DNA from: Candidatus Aenigmatarchaeota archaeon
Lineage (GTDB): Archaea; Aenigmatarchaeota; Aenigmatarchaeia; PWEA01
Direction of reading: 5' to 3'
NCBI GenBank assembly: GCA_003554235.1
Contig: PWFY01000072.1
Location: 1 to 11,070, forward strand
DNA: 11,070 nucleotides
A program made the translations under genes and the position numbers. Under the pieces are notes generated by a model, which worked only from the letters and a program-made list of their open reading frames with translations, did no database searches and was not told the origin of the DNA. How positions within the stretch are numbered: position 1 is the stretch's first letter; every line of letters begins with the position of its first letter. Shown here one piece after another: positions 1-4,831 of the stretch.

Positions 1-33
1 ATCTTGTAGATATAGGTCCTATATCTACAAGAT
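1..33. repeat. Perfect inverted repeat at the window edge
   Basis: Positions 1-16 and 18-33 are exact reverse complements (16-bp arms, ATCTTGTAGATATAGG) around a single T at 17. The outer arm begins exactly at base 1, so the symmetry may continue outside the window. It lies inside an open reading frame. It may be a fold-back assembly or amplification artefact at a contig end, or a real hairpin. Confidence 0.9.
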
Positions 34-361
34 CTGTAATCACATCGTCTATATCAGTTGGAGATTTGCCTTCTTCTGCACTGAATACCAGCTTCATGTA
101 GGTTCTCATTTCTTCATCTTCACTTTCGTCATTCTCCCCTTCTGTTGTCTTTATCTGAAAAAGGATCTTATCGCCTTTGAAAAGTTCCTTTATCTTGTCA
201 CCTATGCTCACTATATGGTCAAGGGAAGTATCGTCGTCCCAGTCATACATAAAGTCATAGTCTCCTCGGTTAAGTCCAAAACCAAGGTCCTCGAGCTTGT
301 TGACCACCTCGGATGGCTTCTTTCCATCGGAATTGAAATACATTGTCATGTAAGTCTTCAA
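1..361 (-). CDS. Partial uncharacterised protein (C-terminus beyond window)
   Basis: An open frame of 120 codons runs from position 361 off the left edge with no stop. I do not recognise the family. The protein is acidic and looks like a small soluble alpha/beta domain: it opens MKTYMTMYFNSDGKKPSEVV, then has an Asp-rich stretch (YDWDDDTS, about residues 41-48), and around residue 80 a run of Glu/Asp (GENDESEDEE). No signal peptide or membrane segment is visible. The start is uncertain. TTG at 361 directly follows an in-frame TAA and has a GGTG motif about 6 nt upstream, like the TTG start of sepF in this window; ATG codons at 349 and 343 are alternatives. The last 11 codons lie inside the terminal inverted repeat (1-33) and may not be genuine. 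It follows archease on the same strand but has its own TATA-like box. Confidence 0.65.
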   Translation of the reverse strand, partial: MKTYMTMYFNSDGKKPSEVVNKLEDLGFGLNRGDYDFMYDWDDDTSLDHIVSIGDKIKELFKGDKILFQIKTTEGENDESEDEEMRTYMKLVFSAEEGKSPTDIDDVITDLVDIGPISTR

Positions 362-392
362 TTAAAACACCCACATCTATTAGTTCGAGTGT

Positions 393-405
393 GATATTTA
401 AATTC
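393..405 (-). promoter_or_regulatory. TATA-like box for the partial gene at 361
   Basis: On the minus strand the AT-rich run AATTTAAATAT (394-404) lies about 38 bp upstream of the TTG at 361. A transcript starting about 26 bp downstream of it would carry a short leader with the GGGTG motif. It sits in the 55-bp gap between archease and the next gene, so that gene may be transcribed separately. Confidence 0.4.
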
Positions 406-416
406 TTCGACAACCC

Positions 417-851
417 TCAAACGTCAAGAGTTATCTTGGCTCTCCATATACCCCCCTCTTCAACCACCTCCATCCCAAAGTAGGTAACGGCCTTTACTCC
501 TGCCTTTGCACTGTGTTTTCTTTCGTCAAAGGACTCCCCCTTACATTCGGCAGTGATCACAAAACGACCGTCCTCCTCCAATAGCTCACAGGCAAAGTCC
601 GAAAACAATACCTTGTCTACATCCCACCTGTAAAGCAGTTCGTTGAGAAAGTCAAGAAGCAGCGCTTCGCGGTCCTCGGCCTCCACGGTAACCATGTCTG
701 TCTGTATTTTATCAACCTTGTCAAGATCGGTTATTATACTGAAAAGTCCAAGGGCGGCATTTTCATACATGCCGGCAAGGCTTCTGCCGTACGCAAAGTA
801 GGCTATATCAGCTGTTGCGTCTTCCTTTATTATTTCAAATCCGTCTTCCAT
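417..851 (-). CDS. Archease (RtcB RNA ligase activator)
   Basis: Archease is a small metal-binding protein that helps the RtcB RNA ligase through its guanylylation cycle and supports many turnovers in tRNA exon joining. The 144-residue product fits the family length. Family signatures visible are the N-terminal DATADIAYFAYG (residues 11-22; usual form DHTADI...YG), an ENAALGLFSI segment near residue 30, the C-terminal KAVTYFGMEV stretch, and the terminal LDV whose Asp is a family metal-site residue. The motif His is Ala here (residue 12), while Asp11 and Asp15 remain. I chose ATG 851 because families start a few residues before this motif; an upstream in-frame ATG at 917 would add a hydrophobic 22-residue extension, which I think is untranslated. 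The gene is divergent from an intron-containing tRNA-Tyr, a likely target of the RtcB pathway. rtcB itself is not in the window. Confidence 0.85.
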   Translation of the reverse strand: MEDGFEIIKEDATADIAYFAYGRSLAGMYENAALGLFSIITDLDKVDKIQTDMVTVEAEDREALLLDFLNELLYRWDVDKVLFSDFACELLEEDGRFVITAECKGESFDERKHSAKAGVKAVTYFGMEVVEEGGIWRAKITLDV

Positions 852-894
852 GGGCTTTAGTTTTCCACAGAAGAATAAAAGCGTTCCGATACCA

Positions 895-911
895 AAAGTT
901 AAATAAAGGTA
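895..911. promoter_or_regulatory. TATA-like element shared by archease and tRNA-Tyr
   Basis: AGTTAAATAAAGG (897-909) is centred about 29 bp before the tRNA-Tyr 5' end at 932. Read on the other strand (CCTTTATTTAACT) it is placed to start an archease transcript near 876, about 25 nt before its ATG. The core is nearly symmetric, so one element could work in both directions. This is inferred from spacing only. Confidence 0.45.
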
Positions 912-931
912 TACCACAAAAATAACTCCAG

Positions 932-1108
932 CCCCCGGTAGCTCAGGCTGGCAGAGCGATCGGCTGTAGACGAGCGCTTAGGATGACTAAAAAGTGCAAA
1001 GACGCGGCAACCTGCGTCTGTTTGTATCGGTATTATGACTTGGCGCTTAGGATCAGCATCTCTGCCGATACCGATAGGTCCCGTGTTCAAATCACGGCCG
1101 GGGGACCA
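932..1108 (+). tRNA. tRNA-Tyr(GTA) with ~100-nt intron
   Basis: The exons fold into a complete cloverleaf. The acceptor stem is CCCCCGG (932-938) with CCGGGGG (1098-1104); the D stem is GCTC/GAGC (941-944, 954-957); the anticodon stem is ATCGG (959-963) with CCGAT (1071-1075); the T arm is CCGTG-TTCAAAT-CACGG (1081-1097). The discriminator is A1105 and CCA is encoded (1106-1108). The anticodon GTA is at 966-968. A C1-G72 pair with A73 is the known identity set of archaeal tRNA-Tyr, which supports the assignment. The stems only close if about 100 nt are removed between nucleotides 37 (G969) and 38 (A1070), the usual archaeal intron site. Mature length is 74 nt plus CCA. A TATA-like box lies about 29 bp upstream. 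Confidence 0.93.
970..1069 (+). other. Intron of tRNA-Tyr (position 37/38)
   Basis: The excised segment is about 100 nt; the exact edges may shift by one base because A970 and A1070 are identical. A relaxed bulge-helix-bulge can be drawn: the exon loop CTGT (964-967) against GCCG (1064-1067) with one mismatch, 3-nt bulges at each junction, then GAG/CTC (972-974, 1060-1062) and GCT/AGC (976-978, 1055-1057). Inside is a hairpin with arms CAAAGACGC (997-1005) and GCGTC plus TTTG (1014-1018, 1021-1024). An 11-nt direct repeat GCGCTTAGGAT occurs at 974-984 and 1043-1053. No convincing box C/D or H/ACA guide motifs were found. Confidence 0.8.
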
Positions 1109-1129
1109 TTTCCTTCTAAAACATCTGAA

Positions 1130-1141
1130 GGCTTATAATTA
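1130..1141 (+). promoter_or_regulatory. TATA-like box for the UPF0132 gene
   Basis: GCTTATAATT (1131-1140) is centred about 28 bp before the ATG at 1164, the spacing expected for a leaderless archaeal transcript. No clear SD motif precedes that ATG, which fits. Confidence 0.5.
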
Positions 1142-1163
1142 CAAAAAAACAAGGTTAAACTAT

Positions 1164-1520
1164 ATGTCCGAAGAAACAGCCTTCGGTCTCGAAGAAAACG
1201 TTGCAGGGGCTCTTTGCTACCTGCTAGGTTTTGTTACAGGTATACTGTTTCTACTCGTAGAAGAGGAAAACGACTTTGTTCGCTTCCATGCCGTCCAAAG
1301 TACTATAGTCTTTCTGGCGCTTTTTGTACTAAGCTACTTGGTGAGCATAGTCCTTGTACCGGTAGCATATATTAGCTGGGCACTGGTGTCAGCCATCTCT
1401 TCGTTGATAAGCGCAGTTGCATTCATACTTTGGGTTTTATTGATGTACAAAGCGTACAATGGCGAAAAATACAAGATTCCTGTAGCAGGTGTGAAGGCCG
1501 AAGAATACCTGTCAAGATAA
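1164..1520 (+). CDS. UPF0132/DUF4870-type small membrane protein
   Basis: A 118-residue integral membrane protein of the UPF0132/DUF4870 type, whose function is unknown. It begins with a short polar segment (MSEETAFGLEENVAGALCYL). Three hydrophobic stretches can be seen at roughly residues 14-30, 43-65 and 72-93. The loop after the first carries the family-typical EEENDFVRFHAVQST (about residues 32-46), where acidic residues and an RFHA-Q motif sit at the membrane edge. The C-terminus is polar. I chose ATG 1164 because an upstream ATG at 1035 lies inside the tRNA-Tyr gene and would add residues encoded by tRNA, and because a TATA-like box sits at leaderless spacing. It lies between two tRNA genes and has no obvious operon partner. 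Confidence 0.85.
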   Translation: MSEETAFGLEENVAGALCYLLGFVTGILFLLVEEENDFVRFHAVQSTIVFLALFVLSYLVSIVLVPVAYISWALVSAISSLISAVAFILWVLLMYKAYNGEKYKIPVAGVKAEEYLSR

Positions 1521-1533
1521 TATCTTAAAGTGA

Positions 1534-1621
1534 TGGTGCGGGGGGTGAGATTCGAACTCACGAAGCACCTACGTGCACAGCGCCCTCAACGCTGCCCCTT
1601 CGGCCGCTTGGGTACCCCCGC
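1534..1621 (-). tRNA. tRNA-Leu(GAG)
   Basis: Read on the minus strand, the acceptor stem is GCGGGGG (1621-1615) with CCCCCGC (1544-1538), the T arm is GTGAG-TTCGAAT-CTCAC, the discriminator is A and CCA is encoded (1536-1534). The anticodon arm is CAGCG-TTGAGGG-CGCTG, giving anticodon GAG for Leu codons CUU/CUC. The long variable arm marks a type II tRNA and rules out most other identities. No intron is needed. It is convergent with the UPF0132 gene, 13 bp away. Confidence 0.95.
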
Positions 1622-1649
1622 ATCTATATGCTTACAAATTCTTGAACCT

Positions 1650-1664
1650 AAGATTAAAAAGCTT
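1650..1664 (-). promoter_or_regulatory. TATA-like box for tRNA-Leu
   Basis: On the minus strand GCTTTTTAATC covers about 1652-1662, centred roughly 35 bp before the tRNA 5' end at 1621, which is reasonable spacing for an archaeal tRNA promoter with a short leader. Confidence 0.4.
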
Positions 1665-1681
1665 CCGCCTGGAAAAGGAAA

Positions 1682-1694
1682 ATGATATAAATCT
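1682..1694 (+). promoter_or_regulatory. TATA-like box for the 54-residue Cys/His protein
   Basis: GATATAAATC (1684-1693) is centred about 27 bp before the ATG at 1715, the spacing of a leaderless transcript. No SD motif is seen before that ATG. Confidence 0.5.
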
Positions 1695-1714
1695 CAAATA
1701 CACAAATAAAATAG

Positions 1715-1879
1715 ATGCCTTACTTCAGAGATGATGTCAGGCCCTATGAAAAAGAGATTCCAGACTGCGCAGTGGATAACTGTAGAGAAAATCCCGTGGA
1801 TCCGGAAGACCCGGCAAAATACAATAATCTCTGTATTAAACACTACAATGAACAGGCAAAAAACGGGTCCTTGGGATAG
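1715..1879 (+). CDS. Small Cys/His-rich protein, possible zinc ribbon-like
   Basis: A 54-residue frame from ATG 1715 to TAG 1879. I do not recognise a named family. It contains four possible metal ligands: Cys18 and Cys23 (CAVDNC) and Cys40 with His43 (CIKH), that is C-x4-C-x16-C-x2-H. This could form one small zinc site. The rest is polar and acidic with many prolines (VDPEDP, residues 28-33) and no membrane segment. Support for it being real: a well-spaced TATA box, an ATG at leaderless distance, and patterned Cys/His. The spacing between the tRNA-Leu promoter and the convergent MazG-like gene leaves exactly this frame. It could be a nucleic-acid or protein-binding mini-protein, but nothing here shows its partner. 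Confidence 0.62.
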   Translation: MPYFRDDVRPYEKEIPDCAVDNCRENPVDPEDPAKYNNLCIKHYNEQAKNGSLG

Positions 1880-1903
1880 ATGGGTCAACCTACAATAGAG
1901 GGA

Positions 1904-2239
1904 TTATATCCTCTTACCTCCGTGTCTCTCATTCCTGTCTCTGTTGTAGTCACATTTTTCTCTGAGAACTTTCTCCGTATCAACGTCCCTTTCCTCAAGA
2001 TGGTCCAGTATACGTATCAAAACATCCACAAGTTCTACAACATAGCCTTCGGGTTTCCCATCCTCGTAGTAGATGTCCATGTTCCCTTCCCTATACTCCT
2101 CCAAGGCCTCGGAAAGCTCACTGTGTATAAGTGAAATTATCTCCGCCTCGTTCCTATCCATCTCATGCCAACCCTTGTCCTTGGCTATTCTATGTATCTC
2201 TTTCTGCCATTCTTCCAGGGTCCGACTATCCTTGCTCAT
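1904..2239 (-). CDS. MazG-like nucleotide pyrophosphohydrolase
   Basis: A 111-residue all-alpha NTP pyrophosphohydrolase of the MazG-like group. Such enzymes cleave (d)NTPs to the monophosphate and pyrophosphate, often to clear non-canonical nucleotides. The family's metal-binding helices are visible: HSELSEALEEYREG (about residues 39-52, the ExxE type motif) and ELVDVLIRILDH (about residues 69-80, the ExxD motif). An N-terminal W (TLEEWQKEIHRIAKDKGW) is typical of short MazG-like proteins. The C-terminus is basic. ATG 2239 gives a normal family length. It is convergent with the 54-residue protein and divergent from endonuclease III, 62 bp away. Pairing with a base-excision repair enzyme suggests a shared role in coping with damaged nucleotides, which is inference. 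Substrate cannot be read from the sequence. Confidence 0.82.
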   Translation of the reverse strand: MSKDSRTLEEWQKEIHRIAKDKGWHEMDRNEAEIISLIHSELSEALEEYREGNMDIYYEDGKPEGYVVELVDVLIRILDHLEERDVDTEKVLREKCDYNRDRNERHGGKRI

Positions 2240-2263
2240 CTTTATCCATATAGAAGTAACAAG

Positions 2264-2286
2264 TAAAGGCTTTTATTACTTTATCA
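2264..2286. promoter_or_regulatory. Overlapping divergent promoters of mazG-like and nth genes
   Basis: TTTTATTACTTTATC (2271-2285) is centred about 28 bp before the GTG at 2302. On the minus strand the same run reads AATAAAAG followed by CCTTTACTTG, placed about 27-35 bp before the ATG at 2239. The two start signals overlap in a 62-bp intergenic gap. Confidence 0.4.
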
Positions 2287-2301
2287 GACAAAGTAAGGTC
2301 T

Positions 2302-2979
2302 GTGGTAAAGGTGAAAGGAATTGCCGAGATAGTTGATCTATTCAAACAAGAATACGGTATACCAGAGATAAGGGAAAGGGGAAGTCCGCTTGAGTCGCTA
2401 ATACAGGTCATACTCTCACAAAACACGAACGACAAAAACAGAGATAGAGCATGGAAAAGTCTGCAAAAAAAATTTGACAGTGTAGAGGAGATAATGGAGG
2501 CAGATGTTGAAAAAATTTCCGAGGCTATATCCATGGCAGGTCTACACAACATAAAGGCAGATCGTATAAAGGGTTGTCTAGAAAAGATAATGAAAAGGCG
2601 GGGGAAACTTGATATCGACTTCCTAGAAAATATGGACACAGAAGAAGCAAAAAACTGGTTGACAGGACTGCCTGGAATAGGGCCCAAGAGTGCCGCTGTC
2701 GTTCTTAACTTTAACTTTGGAAAGGAAACCTTTCCTGTGGACACGCATGTTTTCCGTGTTACAAAAAGACTTGGTCTAATTCCCAAAAACAGTACAAGAA
2801 AAAAAGCACATGAAATACTAGAAGAAAAGGTTCCAGGCGAAAGAAAGCAGGAGTTTCATATAAGCCTAATAAGACACGGAAGAAGAACCTGCAAAGCCAG
2901 AAAACCGCTCTGTAATAACTGCAACTTTAAACAAATATGCAATTTTTACAAGAAAAACAAAAAGTCTACTCCTTGCTAA
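2302..2979 (+). CDS. nth: Endonuclease III (DNA glycosylase/AP lyase)
   Basis: A bifunctional DNA glycosylase/AP lyase of the HhH-GPD superfamily that removes oxidised pyrimidines in base-excision repair. In the 225-residue protein, LSQNTNDKNRDRAW (38-51) matches the conserved N-terminal motif. The helix-hairpin-helix is LTGLPGIGPKSA (120-131) with the Schiff-base lysine at K129. VDTHVFRV (146-153) carries the catalytic Asp147. The C-terminal [4Fe-4S] loop has Cys197, 204, 207 and 213 in the canonical C-x6-C-x2-C-x5-C spacing. All catalytic and cluster residues are present, so it should be active. The start is GTG 2302, at leaderless distance from a TATA-like box; GTG 2311 is an alternative. 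Its 3' end overlaps the convergent gene by 14 bp. Relatives such as MutY-like or mismatch glycosylases are less likely given length and motifs. Confidence 0.95.
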   Translation: MVKVKGIAEIVDLFKQEYGIPEIRERGSPLESLIQVILSQNTNDKNRDRAWKSLQKKFDSVEEIMEADVEKISEAISMAGLHNIKADRIKGCLEKIMKRRGKLDIDFLENMDTEEAKNWLTGLPGIGPKSAAVVLNFNFGKETFPVDTHVFRVTKRLGLIPKNSTRKKAHEILEEKVPGERKQEFHISLIRHGRRTCKARKPLCNNCNFKQICNFYKKNKKSTPC

Positions 2980-3235
2980 TCACGAGCTCAACATCAAGAT
3001 TTTTGTAGAAATCACCAAGGCTTTTCTCAAAGTCCTTGTACTCATCCTCAAAGCCTTGTTGCTTATACAGACCGGCATCGACTCCTTCTTCTTCAGATAC
3101 CACTACCTCGGCTACTTTGTCCTCGCCGCTGAAAACTTCCAGTTTCTCTTTATTTACAAACTCAGAATCATATCTATCCGAACCGTCGGTAAATGTCTTG
3201 ATCCTTTTCAAGATGTCAGTGTCTTCCTTGGGCAT
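2966..3235 (-). CDS. Small acidic protein of unknown function
   Basis: An 89-residue frame that I cannot assign to a family. It is strongly charged, with a basic N-terminal third (MPKEDTDILKRIKTFTDG) and an acidic middle and end (SEEEGVDAG at about 54-62, FEDEYKDFEKSL near 69-80). It has no cysteine and no membrane segment. I chose ATG 3235 because a TATA-like box (ATATTTAA, 3259-3266) lies 28 bp upstream, giving a leaderless transcript; TTG 3253 and ATG 3250 would extend it by 6 or 5 residues. The last 14 bp overlap the end of nth on the other strand. A long + strand frame covers the same region, but the minus frame has the promoter and a protein-like composition, so I prefer it. Confidence 0.6.
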   Translation of the reverse strand: MPKEDTDILKRIKTFTDGSDRYDSEFVNKEKLEVFSGEDKVAEVVVSEEEGVDAGLYKQQGFEDEYKDFEKSLGDFYKNLDVELVISKE

Positions 3236-3256
3236 AATACTTACGTACATCAAAAA

Positions 3257-3268
3257 AGTTAAATATCT
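3257..3268 (-). promoter_or_regulatory. TATA-like box for the acidic protein gene
   Basis: On the minus strand GATATTTAACT (about 3258-3268) is centred 28 bp before ATG 3235, supporting that start over the upstream TTG/ATG codons. Confidence 0.45.
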
Positions 3269-3307
3269 GTCCGCACAGGCCTTTTAGAACTCAAGTAACT
3301 GGATCAC

Positions 3308-3407
3308 AGATAAAAGCTTTTAAAGGTTGGGTGTGATAAGTATTTGGAAAAAGAGAGATGTGGCAATTCTAGCCAAAAAAAACTTATAAAAAATGGCTTT
3401 GGTGATC
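3308..3407 (+). promoter_or_regulatory. Two possible promoters and SD of the psmA superoperon
   Basis: Two TATA-like boxes precede psmA: GCTTTTAAAGG (3316-3326) and CTTATAAAAA (3383-3392). The distal one would give a leader of about 65 nt that includes the GGTGATC SD at 3401-3407, 4 nt before the ATG. The proximal one is centred about 25 bp before the ATG and would give an almost leaderless transcript without the SD. The rest of this ~175-bp gap shows no gene. Confidence 0.5.
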
Positions 3408-3411
3408 AACT

Positions 3412-4116
3412 ATGGGAATGATGGGAAAACAAGGTAAGATGGGATACGATAGAGCAATTGTAACTTTTTCGCCCGACGGCCGACTTTTTCAGGTCGAATA
3501 TGCCAGGGAGGCTATCAAAAGGGCAGCAACCTGCACGGCAATAAAATTTAAAGACGGTGTTTGTCTGGCGGCACTGAGACCCTGTGACAAGCTCTCAGAC
3601 GACAGAGGAAGCAGAAAGGTCCACCAGATAGATGAACATATAGGCGCAGTTTCAGCAGGTCTTGTCGGAGATACAAGGGTCCTGGTAAACTATGCAAGGC
3701 AAAGAGGACAGGTTTATAGAATATCCTACCAGGAAAAGATAGATGTTAGATCCCTGGCAGAAGAAATCGGCGACTACAAGCAGCAGCACACACAGTACGG
3801 TGGACTGAGACCAATGGGTGTCTCTTTCCTAGTAGGTGGGGTATACAACGGCGAGCCTCTGATATTTGAAACCGATGTTGGTGGAGACATCTACGGTTGG
3901 AATGCACAAGTCATAGGGAAAGGACGTGAAGGCGGCGATAAGGTCCTTGAAGATAAATGGAAGAAAAGTCTAACAGAAAGTAAGGCAAAGTCGCTCGCAG
4001 TAGAAGTATTGGAAGAAGGAAGCACAGACATGAATAAGAACACAGTTAAAATGGCAGTCATAACAGAGGATGGTTTCAGGTACGTAGAAGAAGAGGAGTT
4101 TGAAAAACTCCTGTGA
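3412..4116 (+). CDS. psmA: Proteasome subunit alpha
   Basis: The 20S proteasome alpha subunit, which forms the outer seven-membered rings, gates the chamber and docks the PAN/Cdc48 ATPases. At 234 residues it has normal family length. The alpha-type signature YDRAIVTFSPDGRLFQVEYA (12-31) is intact, including the YDR gate motif and the helix H0 region. GLVGDTRVLVNYAR (83-96) and QYGGLRPMGVSFLVGG are also family-typical. The catalytic N-terminal Thr of beta subunits is absent, as expected; no beta subunit gene is in the window. The N-terminus is slightly extended (MGMMGKQGKM), with alternative ATG starts at codons 3, 4 and 10; I keep the first because it has the well-spaced GGTGATC SD. It is the first gene of the exosome superoperon, and its TGA stop is 4 nt before the sdo1 ATG. 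Confidence 0.97.
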   Translation: MGMMGKQGKMGYDRAIVTFSPDGRLFQVEYAREAIKRAATCTAIKFKDGVCLAALRPCDKLSDDRGSRKVHQIDEHIGAVSAGLVGDTRVLVNYARQRGQVYRISYQEKIDVRSLAEEIGDYKQQHTQYGGLRPMGVSFLVGGVYNGEPLIFETDVGGDIYGWNAQVIGKGREGGDKVLEDKWKKSLTESKAKSLAVEVLEEGSTDMNKNTVKMAVITEDGFRYVEEEEFEKLL

Positions 4117-4120
4117 TCCA

Positions 4121-4819
4121 ATGATATCGGTCGAAGACGCGGTAATAGCCCGTCTGGATTCACATGGTGAACACTTTGAGGTATTGGTAGATCCTGATAA
4201 GGCGCTTGAAATTAAAAAGGGCAAGGAAGTTCACCTGGATGAACTGGTCGCCGCGAACGAGGTCTTCGAAGACGCCGAAAAAGGTAAAAGAGTAGGCGAT
4301 GAAGATCTTAACAAGATATTCGGAACCAACGACTTCGAAGAGATAGTCTATGAAATAATAAAAAAAGGCGAAGTCCAGCTGACCACAGAACAGAGACGCA
4401 AAATGCGTGAGGAAAAGAGGAAACAGGTCGCCTCTAGTATAGCAAGACGGGCTGTGAACCCACAGACTAATAAACCTCACCCCCCAAAAAGAATAAAAAA
4501 CGCGATGGATGAAGCGGGCATACATATAGACGAAATGAAAAATGTCGAAGAACAGGTCAAAGAAGTTTTAGATGAGATAAAGCATATACTGCCTATATCG
4601 GTGGAGGAGATAAAGATAGCAGTGAGGGTCCCTGCAGAATATGCGGGACAGGCCTCAGGTAAGTTAAGGGACATAGGCAACATAGAAAAAGAGGATTGGG
4701 GGAACGATGGTTCATGGAGGGCAGTAATAAAAATGCCAGCAGGATTACAGGACAAGTTTTATAAAAAGGCAAATTCAGTAACAAAGGGTAAAGTTGAAAC
4801 AAAAATAATGGATAAATAA
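4121..4819 (+). CDS. sdo1: Ribosome maturation protein SBDS/Sdo1
   Basis: Archaeal homologue of SBDS, the Shwachman-Bodian-Diamond protein, which in eukaryotes helps release eIF6 from the large ribosomal subunit; the archaeal protein binds the large subunit. The 232-residue product shows the three-part layout: an N-terminal FYSH domain (about 1-88; MISVEDAVIARLDSHGEHFE, then DLNKIFGTNDFEEI), a helical middle domain (about 95-160; EQRRKMREEKRKQ, then RRAVNPQTNKPHPP), and a C-terminal ferredoxin-like domain (about 165-232; LPISVEEIKIAVRVPAEYAG). ATG 4121 matches the conserved family start; an upstream ATG at 4100 lies inside psmA. The psmA stop is part of the GTGATC SD before this gene, so translation is probably coupled. 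Confidence 0.96.
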   Translation: MISVEDAVIARLDSHGEHFEVLVDPDKALEIKKGKEVHLDELVAANEVFEDAEKGKRVGDEDLNKIFGTNDFEEIVYEIIKKGEVQLTTEQRRKMREEKRKQVASSIARRAVNPQTNKPHPPKRIKNAMDEAGIHIDEMKNVEEQVKEVLDEIKHILPISVEEIKIAVRVPAEYAGQASGKLRDIGNIEKEDWGNDGSWRAVIKMPAGLQDKFYKKANSVTKGKVETKIMDK

Positions 4820-4831
4820 AGGTGAAATAAA

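Noticed and set aside
852-917. Hydrophobic N-terminal extension of archease (possible signal anchor)
   Set aside because: Archease is cytosolic and starts just before the DxTADI motif; the extension runs into the promoter region.
970-1069. Box C/D or H/ACA guide RNA inside the tRNA intron
   Set aside because: No proper box C with box D, and no ACA or kink-turn motif at a suitable distance from the hairpin.
899-1090. Minus-strand frame of 63 codons
   Set aside because: It lies across the tRNA-Tyr gene and intron, so it is a chance frame opposite an RNA gene.
1035-1163. Upstream extension of the UPF0132 membrane protein
   Set aside because: The added residues would be encoded by the tRNA-Tyr intron and 3' exon; the TATA box and family pattern support ATG 1164.
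1897-1914. Small inverted repeat AGAGG...CCTCT between convergent genes, as a terminator
   Set aside because: Only 5 bp arms with no clear T-run, and it overlaps the MazG-like stop; too weak to call.
1880-2134. Plus-strand frame of 84 codons
   Set aside because: It is the complement of the MazG-like gene, whose minus-strand product has clear family motifs.
3036-3287. Two plus-strand frames opposite the acidic protein
   Set aside because: They are Ser/Leu-rich shadow translations with no promoter or start signal.
4100-4120. Upstream start of sdo1 inside psmA
   Set aside because: The family start is at ATG 4121, which also has the GTGATC motif upstream.
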